NCBI RefSeq assembly: GCF_000276665.1
Contig: NW_004955434.1
Location: forward strand, 21,856,684 to 21,920,683
DNA length: 64,000 nucleotides
From: Chinchilla lanigera
Taxonomy: Eukaryota; Chordata; Mammalia; Rodentia; Chinchillidae
Reading direction: 5' to 3'
Numbering within the stretch: position 1 is the first letter of the stretch; every line of letters starts with the position of its first letter. Under the pieces are notes generated by a model. That model searched no databases, was not told the DNA's origin, and saw only the letters and a program-made list of their open reading frames with translations. Of this stretch, positions 1 through 11,130 are shown piece by piece. The translations under genes and the position numbers were made by a program.

Positions 1-481
1 GCAACAGTTCATGGTGGTGGAAGGTAGCAAAAGCAACAAGAACAAAAAGGAAAGAGTAGCAGCAGGGAGAGCAAGCCTTTTTCCCTCCCTTATATTTTAT
101 GCAAGCTACCTACCCCAGGAGGGGAGTAGCACTCACACCCATAATCCCAGCATTGGACCATGGATCAACTGAAGCTCTAGAAGCCCACCCCATGACTGCA
201 TGAGGCTTTAGGGGTACATCCAGACACAAACCACAACAAACATAAGAGACAGAAAGTGGGCTGATGTGGTTGCTTGCTTCTTTGCTACTTTACTGCTTTG
301 CTGCCTTCTGCCATCCATGAAGATTTTCTTTTCTGCAATGTCCCTCTGCTTTGCTACTCTGCCTTGGAGCCAGCCAACTATGAACTGAAACCTCTGCAAA
401 GAGTGAGCTACAATAAACCTTCCTTCCTTTAATTTTGGGTGTCAGATATTTTGTCTCAGCAACAAGAAAGGTAATTAAGAC
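1..481 (+). mobile_element. MaLR-type LTR (5' LTR of a decayed element)
   Basis: The right end has the hallmark of ERVL-MaLR LTRs: a tatgaactgaaacctctg block, then a caataaa poly(A) signal, then a gggtgtcagatattttgtctcagcaac run and a terminal taattaaga. It is followed directly by a ttttggtacagaggg sequence typical of the start of MaLR internal regions. The left limit is unclear and may lie outside the window. This is an old non-coding endogenous retrovirus relative, widespread in rodents. Confidence 0.7.
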
Positions 482-1760
482 AGATTTTGGTACAGAGGGT
501 GGTGTTGTTGCTATGACTGCACCTGACCATGTGGCTCAGGAGCCTTTGCAACTGGCTTATAAGAAGAATTTGGAAAGGTTTAGAGATCCTGGCTGAAGAA
601 GCAGTTCTGGAATGCTTCAAGCTGTACTTGATGGGAGATTCTGGTCAGATTATAAGAATGCTGACAGAATTGCTGCAAGTAAAGACAAGGTTCTGGAGGT
701 TTCTGCTGGGAAGAAGGACTGGATTAGCTGTTGGACTCCAGATCACGTATTATGATTTGGCAGAAAATGTACCTGCATTTTGCTCATGTCCAGAGACTTG
801 GCTTGAGACTGAGACGAAGGCAGCAGACTAATCAATCTTGTGGAAGAAATTTCAAGGTAGTTTAATGTAGTGGCATGGCTATGTCAGGGGCATTTAGCCA
901 GACTTATATTGAGAGTCAAGAGCAAACAGCCCAGCAGAATGACTTAAAAGATTTTGAGTTTGGCCAGAAAAAAAGCTCTAGTAAAGTTATGGTCTACAAA
1001 GATGGAGCAGGGGAGAACTTGTTTGCAGAAAGGAACAATTGAAAAGATGGTTTGAAGGCATCACAAGGACCAGCAGGACTCCACACTTTGGACCCCCAAA
1101 ATTACAAAGGTGGAAGACTTTGCTTTGAGAAGAGAGCCCCAGAATACTGTGTTCCAGAATGGCAGCAGCCTACAGAATTTGTTCCTCAAGATTGGGTTCA
1201 CAGCGCTTGGCCATCTAGGGACTTGGCTCTGACAGCCAGGAGAGGAGGAAGCCTGGTTACTGCTCTAGCTGATGGCAGATCCTGGTGTTAATCATGTGGT
1301 GCTAGTTTTAGGTGTATGCAAAATGCGAGAGTTGTGGGGTCAGGATGCCTTCCACCTACATTTCTGTAGAAGGCCTGGGAGGCCTTGCAGTGTACTCCTG
1401 AGAGAGCAGTTTGTGAAGCTGTGAGTGTGAAGCCAAAGGTGCAGTGGAGACCCCAGGAGGTTGGAAAAGCCAGGAACATGGATCATCTGAGGAAAGCTGC
1501 AAGGCATGAGAAGAGCTGGCTCGAGAAAGAAGCTGTGGGAGCTACAGCCACCAGCAGTGCTGTCAGGGCGGAGACGCCCAAGCCTTTTGGAGTTCACATC
1601 TTGCCATAGGCTTCCCTGGATGCTCTATGGCCTTTTCCTTTCATAGAGAGTTGTCTATGGCCCTCACCTGGGAGTGCACACTGGTGAGGCTGGAGGGGCA
1701 ACTGGAAACGGCAGGGCTGACTTTCAAATATGTGGTTTAAAAAAGCCTGCAGATGTTTCT
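482..1760 (+). mobile_element. MaLR internal region (non-coding ERV-like)
   Basis: Following the LTR, the sequence shows blocks characteristic of MaLR internal DNA, including ttgcaactggcttataagaag, a ggtggaagaaatttcaaggtag-like block near 838-860 and the glutamine/proline-rich open stretch at 1052-1291. MaLR interiors descend from ERVL but lost intact gag, pol and env, and no long open frame remains here. The right boundary is uncertain; 1760-3380 is less clear and includes a SINE. Confidence 0.6.
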
Positions 1761-3107
1761 GATTTGCTCTTTGGGTGTAGCCTCTTGGTGGGAAATCACT
1801 GAGCTGGACAGACAAAGCATTACAGTGAAATTACAATCAACAGCTGGGAGCAGAGGGGAAATCTGAGAATGCTGAGGACACACGGGGTCTTCCTTCCACC
1901 TCCTGACTCTCCTAAAGACCCGAATAGGCCAATGGTAACTAAAGCATTACTTTCCATGGGGAAAAGATTTCTTCTTTTTCTTTTTCTCTGAGATCCTATG
2001 AAACCACTACTATGATCAACAACAGATTTGAAGAAGCTCCCAGAGTGAAACTGGAAAGTCAGTATGTTCACGGCATTTCCTGACCTGACTCTATTTCAAG
2101 ACCATGGGTCATTAGCTGCAGGCAGCAGACAGAACTATTTGCATACATTCCATCAGTTTTGTAAATAAATTTTGGCAAAAACTGAATATTTTTTTGGTCC
2201 TTGAGGTGATTGTTATTACTTATTGGAAATTCTATTATTAAATCTCAGAAGCAAAAGCCTGTAAAAATGTCTACACAATTCTCTCTAATTAGACTCTGCT
2301 ATTATTCACTGTCTGGAGGTAACATAACTAATGAGCTAACTCTTAAGCCTTCTAAATGAGAAAGTGCTGTATAGTTACTGTAGCTTGTGAATGGTAAATC
2401 CTTAACCTTAAAGCCCATGTGGATCATGTCTGAGGGTGTAAAATACCCATGGCAACATGTAAAGTACCCTGGGTGCATTTTGGCTTTTGTAACAAACGCT
2501 ATTCCCAGACCTCCAGTTCTACTCATTAGTTGTGTTACCTCAGGAAAGTGAGACTGCCTCTGTGGTCCCCATTTTCCCCATGTATAAGTTTGGCCAGGGC
2601 AGTGATGGGAATCTATGGCATGGGTGCCAGAGCTGACTCTTTGTTATTTCTGAAAGCTCTAAAAGGCTCACCATCACTGGGTTAGGGCTTGGCAATGGGA
2701 GGATTTCCCTTGCATGTCTCTGTAACTGACTGGTAGTGGCTGTTTGAAAGTATAATGAGAAATGGTGCTGCGATAGATTGTTGATGTCTGCTGTGGGTGA
2801 AGGAGAATTAATGGCAGAATTTATCCACCATTTGCCAAGTCTAGCTTTTCAATGAGGAAGGTTTGTTTCTGTAGAAATATATAGGATGTAGTTAATGTTC
2901 AAGCTGTCCCTAAAGACAAGATTGATCAAGCAGTAGTTTTGGATTTCAGTATGTAATTAGTATGTGTAGATCACCAAAACCTCCCAAATGTGGACATTCT
3001 GCAGACTTTGGTACACCCCAGAGATTTTAATGTCTTGGCTGAGCCTGACCCCTACACTGAAATATAATTTCCCTTAGTATGTTATTACAGACTGCCCTAT
3101 ACCTGTA

Positions 3108-3296
3108 TTTTGTGGTGCTGGATGGAACCAAGGGCTTCATGCATGCTAGGCAAATGCTTTGCCATTGAGCTACGTTTTTATTTTATTTCCGAGACAGGAT
3201 CTCACTGTGTTACCCTACCTTGGCCTTAAGTTTGCGATCCTTCTACTTTAACCTCTGAGTGCCTGGGGTTAGAGCTGTGCAGCACCATGCTCAGCC
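3108..3296 (-). repeat. B1-ID chimeric SINE (B4 / B1-dID class)
   Basis: Read on the + strand, an ID-type part comes first (tggtgctggatggaaccaag to ttgccattgagctac) and then a B1-type part (gagacaggatctcactgtgt to gcctggggttagag). On the minus strand this is B1 followed by ID, the order of B4-type elements. The copy is diverged and lies within the MaLR region. Confidence 0.7.
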
Positions 3297-3379
3297 TCAG
3301 GTACGCTTTAGAACTGCAGGTCACCTGGAATCCTCTGGATGAGGACCGTGCACCCTGGATGCCAGAATGGAGCTACGGG

Positions 3380-4050
3380 ACTTGATATTTGCCCTGCTAG
3401 ACTGCAGTCTTTGGTCCAATTCTTCTCTGTCCTTCTATTTCTCGCTTTTGGAATGGCAATGTTTACCCTCTACCATGGGGTTATGTAACTTGTTTTTATT
3501 TTTATAGCTAAGAGTTTGCCTTGAGTCTCAGAGGAGACTTGGACTTAGACTTTTGAAAAGTAGTGGAACTGTTGAGACTGTGGGGGAAGGGATTTCTTTT
3601 TATACTTGGGATAACTGTATTAAGCAGGATTATGAACTTGGTATTATGTTTTTTGGAGATGAAGCATGGTTTAAGATGTGTTTGGGTGTGGGGTTGACAA
3701 GGGGTGGACTGTGACTGTTAATCCTGACATGTCAGCTTCACTGGATTAAGAAATGCCTGTCCGATTAGTAAAGTGTGCTCTTAAGTAAGTCTGGGCAGGT
3801 CAATGTGTCTGCGCATGGCCTTGGATGCTGTGTATGGTCCCTTAACTGCTCTTCTCTGGGGTTCCTTGGCTCTGCCTCTCAGCCACTGTGAACTCCGCTT
3901 TGCTCTGCCTTGGCCTTCTGTCATTAGCTTTCTGCCTGGAGTTTGCCAATCATGTGTGAATCCTGAAACTATGAGCTAAGTTAAATCTTTCCTCCTTTAA
4001 GTTGTGATTGTCGGGTATTATGTCTCAGTAATGAAAAAGATGAAAAACAC
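3380..4050 (+). mobile_element. MaLR 3' internal fragment and 3' LTR
   Basis: The interval 3500-3715 resembles the end of MaLR internal sequence, with ggttgacaaggggtggactgtgact leading into an LTR that begins near 3715. The LTR ends at about 4047 with a tcctttaagttgtgattgtcgggtattatgtctcagtaatg run, matching the 5' LTR's end at 430-470 in order and spacing. Together with 1-1760 it may be one decayed LTR-internal-LTR element, though the two LTRs are far diverged. Confidence 0.5.
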
Positions 4051-4704
4051 ACAGAAAAAATTTTTTATTATGGAATATTGGACAAGATTACAACAGGAGC
4101 TGCAAGGCACACATTGGCTAAAGTCTAGGGTGTGTCTGAGTGGGTTGTGGAGGCCCAGAGATAATCGACTGAATTGTATCTGATAGCACAGTAGCAGTAG
4201 TGGTTTTGAATTGAAAGCAATTTTGCCCCACCCCTAAGCTATTACCAGGGAACATTTGGTAATACCTGGAGATGTATTTTCTCTTTTGAAACCAGTACCT
4301 AGTGGATAAAAGCCAGTGATACATATGATACAATGCACAGGACAGCACCTATCAACAAATAAATTTTGAGGCCAAGATATCAGTAGTGCCAAGATTGAAA
4401 AATCCTGTTACAGGAGTACCAAGTTCCCTCAATCAGATGCAGCTGGTGTGCACTTACATTTTATCGAGAAATGTGAGTTTAGAGTGGTTGCTACCGTGTA
4501 CACACTTATTATCCCAGTACTTGGGAGGCAATGAGGGATCATTTGAGTGACAGCCCATTTTAAAAAAACAAAACAATAAAAAAAAAAACCAAAAGAAACA
4601 GAAGTTTAAGGGAGGCCAAGAAAAGATATTATGTCTAATTTCTACCAGCTTCGCAGTCCTGGAATTTGGGGATGATTATAGCTAATGGAGTGAGGAGAAG
4701 CAGA

Positions 4705-4895
4705 AAGTAATGATTAAGAGATTCAAACTTGGGAAACACCAGGACTTAGTCTCATGTTTAGTTCTAATGCTAACTGAGACCCTGGGCATGTCTTTGGGCT
4801 GCATATTTTTTTCCATAAAATAGTAATAATGGTGGTATTCCACCCAGAGTTGTTACGTAGATTAAATGAAACGATGCATGCAAAGCACTTAGCAT
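4705..4895 (+). repeat. MIR SINE fossil
   Basis: The sequence follows the MIR layout on the + strand: taatgattaagagattcaaact, later a block describing splice of gacc-ctgggcatgtc, then aaaatagtaataatggtg and ttacgtagattaaatgaaa before gcacttagcatgt. It is diverged, as expected of an element older than the placental radiation. Confidence 0.65.
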
Positions 4896-4929
4896 GTCAG
4901 TACCATGGTTGGAGCTGTAGTCAGAACCT

Positions 4930-4948
4930 ATAAAAAAGTTACAAACAG
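4930..4948 (+). repeat. Left target-site duplication of the 1.2 kb retroposon
   Basis: The 19 bases ending aaagttacaaacag are found again at 6146-6164 on the other side of the insertion. A run of A at the start of the duplicated site fits cleavage by an L1-type endonuclease. Confidence 0.85.
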
Positions 4949-6147
4949 GGCCTCATAGGCCCCTGGAAGGAGGGCTTCTGGCACACAGGGAGCCATGGGC
5001 GGGGAGCACCGGTCTTCTGGCTGGCTAGCTTCCTGCCTCATAGGCCCCTGGAGGGAGGGCCCCCAGCGCATGGGGAGCCGTGTGGTGGCGAGCGCTATTG
5101 CGCGCCGACCCTTAGGCCGGCCACCGCTGCTCAATTGAGATCTATCATGACACAGAGAAACAGTGACACAATTGGCCCACCATGCACCGACTGCAGTTGC
5201 CCACCCACGGATGTGTGTGAATCATTGAAACTTTGAACAACCCCTGGGAATACATGCCATACAACGGGCCACTCTTGCTCCTGCCATTGAGAACCGGGAA
5301 GGTCCAGAGCCAGCGGAGGAACAGCTGCTGAACAAGGACTCAGAGAACATGAGAATGCAGACTAAGCCCACGGAGTCAGAGGTCCAGTGGACTGGGGTCA
5401 CGAGAGCCACTCAGAAGGTGTAAACCAGGAGGACCTTGCACAATGCCTGCAGAGACTCCCTGGAAGCCATTCTTCCCCTGACAGTACAGGCTGTGGTGGA
5501 GCTCCGGATTCCTGCTGCCTGTGCTGACAGCTGGGGAGAGGACACTAACTGGTTGTGGGGTCCCAATGAGATGGGAGGCTGGAGAGAAAACGCTACAAAA
5601 AATGGCTTTCACCCCAGATGACTCACTTGATTTTTGACAACCCTTAGGCTGTAACTACTTGTTAGATCCTTCTTGTGTATCTCTGTCTTCCTGAGAAACC
5701 ACTTTGAAGATACCACCATGTATTACAGCAGTCATTGATATTTTCCTACTAATCTATCCATAACTCTGTAACGTTTGTATTGTTCCTATCCTATTTCATA
5801 AATGGATCCATGTTTATTATTATGTGTTTCCTACAACAACCATTGAGAAATATTGAATAATTATTCAGTAGGTCACTCATGTATAGTTCTATTTATATTC
5901 TTTAGAAGCCACTTTGAAGATACCTAAGTATAGTACAACAACTATTGATAATCTCCTACCTCTTTTGTCTGTAACTCACTATCATTTGTCTATTTGTTTT
6001 CCTGAGAAACTATCTTATAGATAACAATATGTAAAACAATAACCATCGATAATTTCCTACCACTTTGTCTGTAATTTGGTAAGCCCCTCCTATTATTATG
6101 TTATCCTTCTTTTACTCTTTAAAATAAAAAAATAAAAAATAAAAAAT
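4949..6147 (+). mobile_element. 1.2 kb poly(A)-tailed retroposon, L1-related, coding-less
   Basis: The insertion is flanked by a 17-19 base direct repeat (core gttacaaacag at 4938-4948 and 6154-6164) and ends in an (A)5-6T tail. Its first 170 bases hold two GC-rich monomers of 85-bp period. 5110-5630 is unique-looking and contains only short open frames. From about 5640 it is AT-rich with three degenerate units built on ctttgaagata...gtattacagca...attgata. Its end, ctttaaaataaa, is shared with two other insertions in this window. The layout resembles an L1 5' monomer region plus 3' UTR without ORF1 and ORF2. Confidence 0.75.
4951..5120 (+). repeat. Two tandem 85-bp GC-rich monomers
   Basis: Both units start cctcataggcccctggaag or its close variant, at 4951 and 5036. 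Matching blocks follow: gagggc, then ggagcc with a g-rich tail. Tandem GC-rich monomers at the 5' end are the promoter arrangement of several rodent L1 families, which suggests a similar role by analogy. Confidence 0.7.
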
Positions 6148-6164
6148 AAAAAAGTTACAAACAG
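6146..6164 (+). repeat. Right target-site duplication of the 1.2 kb retroposon
   Basis: Identical to 4930-4948. Its A-rich start merges with the poly(A) tail of the element, so the exact left edge is uncertain by a few bases. Confidence 0.85.
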
Positions 6165-6756
6165 AGTAAAGAATCCAAACAGGCAATAAAGAGGTTAGTT
6201 GAACAGAGTCAAGTGGTATAGAATAAAATTTGTAACTCAGTGGGGCCACGGAATTCATCTGCCTAAATAGAGAGAAAATTTTGAAAAAGACTTCAACAGG
6301 AAAAACAGTGCTGTTCACAGTAGTGATGATCCCTGGATCGCAAATTCGCACTGCAGAAGAAGGGCGTGGTCTTGGCGAGGGAGGGGTCCTTCATGGGCAT
6401 GGGACAGAGTTTGACTCATGAGTGCTACCTGTGCGCCTCTGCTCCAGCAGAATTCCCCTGGCAGCATGTAGCGTCCCTGTGTGGTTTCCTGGGGCAGGGT
6501 TTTGTAAGTGGTAAATATATGTGACTCAGCCTCAGTCATTTTATCTGCCCACGATGATAAATCTGTCCATCAGCTGGGTGATTTTCAAATCCCAGGAAGA
6601 TGTTATAGAAATGTAGACAGAATGAAGTAAATCAAATTCATAGTATTAACACTTTGGTGTGGTTCAGGAATAAGTTTTATAGTTAATGAAATATTTTAGG
6701 TATATTTTTATTTTAAGGTGTTTTAAAGAAATCTGGCTATATGTATATCTGATTAC

Positions 6757-6840
6757 TTTTCTTTGTGGTGCTGGGAATTACACTCAGGACATTGTGCTTG
6801 CCAGGCAAGTGCTGCACCACTGAGCTATATCTCCAGCTCC
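6757..6840 (-). repeat. ID SINE, antisense copy
   Basis: The + strand reads tggtgctgggaattacactc, then ttgccaggcaagtgctgcac and tgagctatatctccagc, the reverse of the tRNA-Ala-derived ID element. A short duplication, tctgattac, flanks it at 6748-6756 and 6841-6849. It lies outside the SLC24A2 transcript. Confidence 0.8.
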
Positions 6841-7140
6841 TCTGATTACATTTTGACATGTGTAATTTTATATTAAAATCATTAATCTTGAAGGTGTAAT
6901 AGATTTGTGTTATGTTTTAAAATGGTATTAAAATGTTCATAATTCAGTTTATTACATTTTACTTAAGTTTGATTTATTATATTAATTGGAGTTGTTTATA
7001 TGTGTAGGAAGATTTTGTGTTTTAGGTTTGTAATTTTGTCAGGTTTGGAGTGTTTTAGAGAATCAGGTATGTTAAACATGTAAAATTTTAAAAGTGCCCA
7101 AAGGAATTTAACTAATTAATAAATTATTTAATTATATAGA

Positions 7141-7227
7141 ACTTTATTTATGTATTTCTTGAGAAAAGGTCTTGCTATCTAGTACAGGCTGGCATTGAAC
7201 TCACTGTATAGCCCAGGTTGCCTTGAG
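7141..7227 (-). repeat. Truncated B1 SINE
   Basis: The reverse of part of a 7SL-derived B1 is visible: gagaaaaggtcttgctatct, caggctggcattgaactcac and tatagcccagg. The head of the element, including the gccgggcgtgg end, is missing. Confidence 0.65.
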
Positions 7228-7649
7228 AATTTAGTCTTTTAAACTTACCAGTTTACTGAATATAATCAAAGAAAAAAGTGATTATGAATTCTTATCTTTA
7301 TATAAAAATATTACATTGATAAGATTTTATGTTGATCTTGAAGTCTTAGGTAACACTAATCATTTGAGTTCATACACAATATATTTAATTCATTCAAATT
7401 CGACTTCCTTGGACAGATCTCTCAGGGCATAAGGTTGCTGCAGACATTTAAAAGCTCAAATTACAATAGCAAGAACTCAGTTAGCCGTAGTTATCATTAA
7501 CATAACTCCTTGTGCCCCCTGTCACCTTGAGTCCCTGCAATAAAGCTTGTACCATTGTGCATGGATTTCTTAAGACCGTGAATGTCCTGATTAGCTGCAG
7601 GAAAGGATTATTCCCCAGTAGAAAATAACACTCTTTTTGAGTCAATAAT

Positions 7650-7655
7650 TTTATT
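7650..7655 (-). terminator. Candidate SLC24A2 poly(A) signal AATAAA
   Basis: On the minus strand AATAAA occurs at 7655-7650 within an A/T-rich stretch, followed 20-50 bases later by T-rich sequence suited to cleavage and polyadenylation near 7620-7640. It lies about 8.75 kb past the stop codon and at the edge of a repeat-free block, while repeats become frequent beyond it. Other AATAAA-like hexamers exist closer to the stop, so shorter isoforms are possible. Confidence 0.35.
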
Positions 7656-8959
7656 ACTCTTATTTTTCACACCAAAGAGACAGCTACATAAAGTGATATT
7701 CTCTAAGTTGGTTATCAGTAGCAGAAGTGCAAAGAAGTGGACAGTGAAACATGAAGAAACAACTTTTATCCGCGTGACAGAGATACCTTACTCCAAATGG
7801 CCTATGTACAAATAAATCGAGCTTTCAGCTATGTACAGACATATTCACAGAGAATACACTGACATAGTATCACCATAGAGCTTGTCATCCAGGAACACTG
7901 CTCATAAGCAACACGCACACAAGGTGACAAAAATCGTTTAGGAGTTCATCCACTGGATTTTTAAAGGGGTACACACAGCGATTAGAGTCTTTAAAATGGA
8001 GGCAAAGGAAGCATGAGAAAACGTCTTTCCCTAAAAAGATCCTTTACAAAAATGGCGCTCTAATATGCTTTTAAATCTTTCCCAAATATTCATAAAAATG
8101 TTTTAAGGTTATTCTTGTTCTTTGATTGACACATAGTCATTGTATGAGTTTGTGGACTACAGTGTGATGTTTGGATTTAGGTATATATTGTGTAATGACC
8201 AAGTCAGGATAAGACGTTCTATTGCACAGCAGGGTGAATATAGTGGACACTAATGTACCGTGTTCCTCAAAGTAATTAGAAGAGAGGATGCCAATATTTT
8301 TAGCATAACCTGTCTAAAAACCAGTTTACATGTTATAGGGCAAATGTCCATCTTGGAATCAATGTTGATAAAAATATGAAAATAAAAAGTATAATTTATC
8401 TTTCCTTTAGTGCTAGCAGCAACTTCATTAAAACAAGGAGGGTATTGTTGGCTGCTGCTAGTTTTGATTCAACACTTTTTGATCCGAAGTTTGAAGATGG
8501 GAGCTTTTGCTTGTGGGTTTCATTTATTTTGTCCCCCAAACTCGAGCAAATGAGAGGTCAGAGCCGGATGCGGGGCACAGTGACGGACTCTGCGTGCGGA
8601 GTCCGAGGGCCACGCGCCAGGGAACTCCTAGTTCCAGACAGGGTCTGTGCGCTCTGTGCAGACTGTCCAGACCACAGAACAGCTCCCAGTGAAGGCGCAG
8701 CACTGGCTCTGTGTCCAGACACCCTCTCTTGAGGGCGAGTTGGCTCCTGAAGCGTAAAATTAATGGGGTTGTCCAATTTAATACATGTGCTTCTTCCATG
8801 GAGATAATTTTGGTACCTAGCTTTGGTACCTAGATATTTCTAGGCTAGTAAGTGCTTTTAATATATTAGTTAGCTTTAAAAAATATGTTATTAGCTTTCA
8901 CTCAAATTATATAAAAGTTACAGTGAAGTAAAACATTAAAATTTTTATTTGTATGGACA

Positions 8960-8985
8960 CCTATGTATGTATGTATGTATGTATG
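8960..8985 (+). repeat. (TATG)n microsatellite
   Basis: About six tandem TATG units follow cacc at 8960. Short and probably variable between individuals. Confidence 0.8.
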
Positions 8986-11040
8986 CAAACAGTCCACCAT
9001 CCTAGGCCAGGAATTGTGTATTTTAGTAGGAAAAGGGGGAAAATCACACAACACATTATGAAATCTGTTTTACATGTCCTCCCTCAAAAGGTTACTAATT
9101 TAGATATAAGAAATTATTCACGAGTTCACATCTCTATTTGCCATTTTTATAAGGGAACTTCTTAGATTTATCTTATAATTTATATAAAAACTCAAACACA
9201 TCTTAAATTTCCCAGGTATGTTTGCTAAGTATCCATTTCATCTCCATATGCATGAATTTTGCTTTGAAAAGCAAATGTTCCTGAAAAACAGTTAACCTAT
9301 AATTTTTAAAAAGGAAATATTTCCAATGTCATATCAGAACTTGCTATTTAAAGGAAATGTATAACAACCTATTTTGAAAATGAAGAATGCTTTTGTGAAA
9401 TGAATAATTTCACTGATTTTTCAAACAGCTTTATTAAAGTATACATCTGAAATTTATTAGTAGATTAGGATTGTCTAGAACAATAATTGTAGGTAATAAA
9501 AAATAGAACAGATAAACTCCAATTTACAACAAACAATACAAAACAGGAGTGACTCACAGACTGCTTATTGAGTTACTATATTCAGAAGCCCTGAATATAT
9601 GTGTTATTGGTATTTTATGGCTTTAATTAAGACAGTTGTCTCTTATGAAGTACTATAAAGTGCAATATTAAAAATTAAAAAACCCAAAAGGCATCCATTG
9701 TCCTTCAGTTTTATCCTGATGAGCACTGGAGACTCATTTAATTAAATGGCAAAGAGTTATCTACCCTTAATTCACACATGCAATTTCATCCTTGAAATGA
9801 TTTTATTCAGGCATTCAGACTTACTTTATTTTTTCCTCCCCCTTTTTTTTTTTTGGTCTGACATTATTTAAAAATTAGTTTTCTCTTTTGGTTAGCTGAG
9901 TGTTTTAGAGAACCATTAGTCCCCAAGGCTTTAGTTTCTTACAGATCCATTATGAAGAAATATGCAACCCAACATATAAGACTGCAAGAGAAAATTCCTG
10001 CCTTTTTGGAGAGCTGTAGATGATTTTCCTAGGCTGGGACACTAATCGTCATCCTCACAGCCCCCGGAGTGTCGGGGTGATCTAAAGCAGCGTCTCCTAT
10101 TCTGAGTTCTTTGTGAGCGTGGGGTGATGACCTTGAAAGTTTGTGAGCTTGACCTCAGCAGTGTCGCAAGATAATGCTGCTCCCCGTGTTAACATTCCTC
10201 ACTGGAGAACCAACCCTTGCTGGTGCTTGTTGCACGCAAGACCTACTGGTCCTCCGAAGGTATTTCCACCACCCTACTTAACTGTGGGGGTGAATCCTGC
10301 CCACATTTAGCAGCAGGGACTGCTCCCCAGACGCAGCCCGTTACATGAAACATGTTGCGGGCAGAGGTCTAGGTTTTTTAAAATATTTACACCCGTGAGG
10401 AGAAGTAGGAGAAAATGCTTGTTAATCTTGCCAAGTGTAAGTAAACTGGGAAGCTGGTAGTGAGGAGCTTGCAGAAGGGCAGGACTGGGCCAGGTGGGAC
10501 TAGAAGTGAGGTTAGAAATAAACAGAAGCTCCACAAGGCCAGGTGGAGAGGGGCTCCCAGTCGGCATGCACCTGTGCAGATGCACTGGGCTGGCCGAGAA
10601 ATGCCTGGCTTCACCCCCAGGTCTTGGGAGAGAGGTACGGAGGCCACAGAGCACAAAGATAGAGGTGAACTGGCAACACAGTGTGTGACTTTTTAAAAGG
10701 TAAGAAGAGCGAGAGGGGAGCGTGAGAAGGGAGTGAGCCTGAGCTCCAGGGTGTGACTCAGCACAGTTCAGTGAAGACCGATGCTCGTGTCCTGACCTGC
10801 TGTAAGGTACGATCATTTAAGGACACAGTAGTGTTTAACAAGGAATAGCTAAGAAGAACTGTAAAAACAGTTAAGAGGATTAAAAAAGACTATAAAATAA
10901 AAGTGTAAGAATACTTTGGATAAAGGAGGCAAAGCATTGTTTGGTGAATTCCAACTACTGGGGTAAAGAGTGAAGAGTGCTCACATGCACTTGCTTTCTG
11001 CCAAAAAGGAAAAAAAATCAATTAAATCTTCAACTGGAGG

Positions 11041-11130
11041 GCCGGGGACATAGCTCAGTGGCACAGTGCCTGCCTGGCAAGTGCGAGGTTCTGAGTTCAA
11101 TTCCCGGTATTACAAAACAGCAAACAAACA
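11041..11130 (+). repeat. ID SINE
   Basis: A near-complete ID element: gccggggacatagctcagtg with a Pol III A box, a gttctgagttcaattcccgg B-box region and an A-rich tail. The duplication cttcaactggagggcc flanks it (11028-11043 and 11134-11149). It is antisense to the SLC24A2 transcript. Confidence 0.85.

Larger units (their letters stand above)
6165..7629. other. Intergenic region downstream of SLC24A2
   Basis: Between the 1.2 kb retroposon and the probable SLC24A2 poly(A) site. Apart from the ID at 6757-6840 and the B1 at 7141-7227, the DNA is AT-rich and shows no open frame or signal I can support. Confidence 0.6.

Noticed and set aside
529..831. 100-codon open frame near the left end
   Set aside because: Falls in the non-coding MaLR interior; no gag- or pol-like motif is visible.
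10307..10816. 169-codon minus-strand open frame in the probable 3' UTR
   Set aside because: Ser/Leu/Pro-rich, no domain, no family I recognise; GC-rich UTR can stay open by chance.
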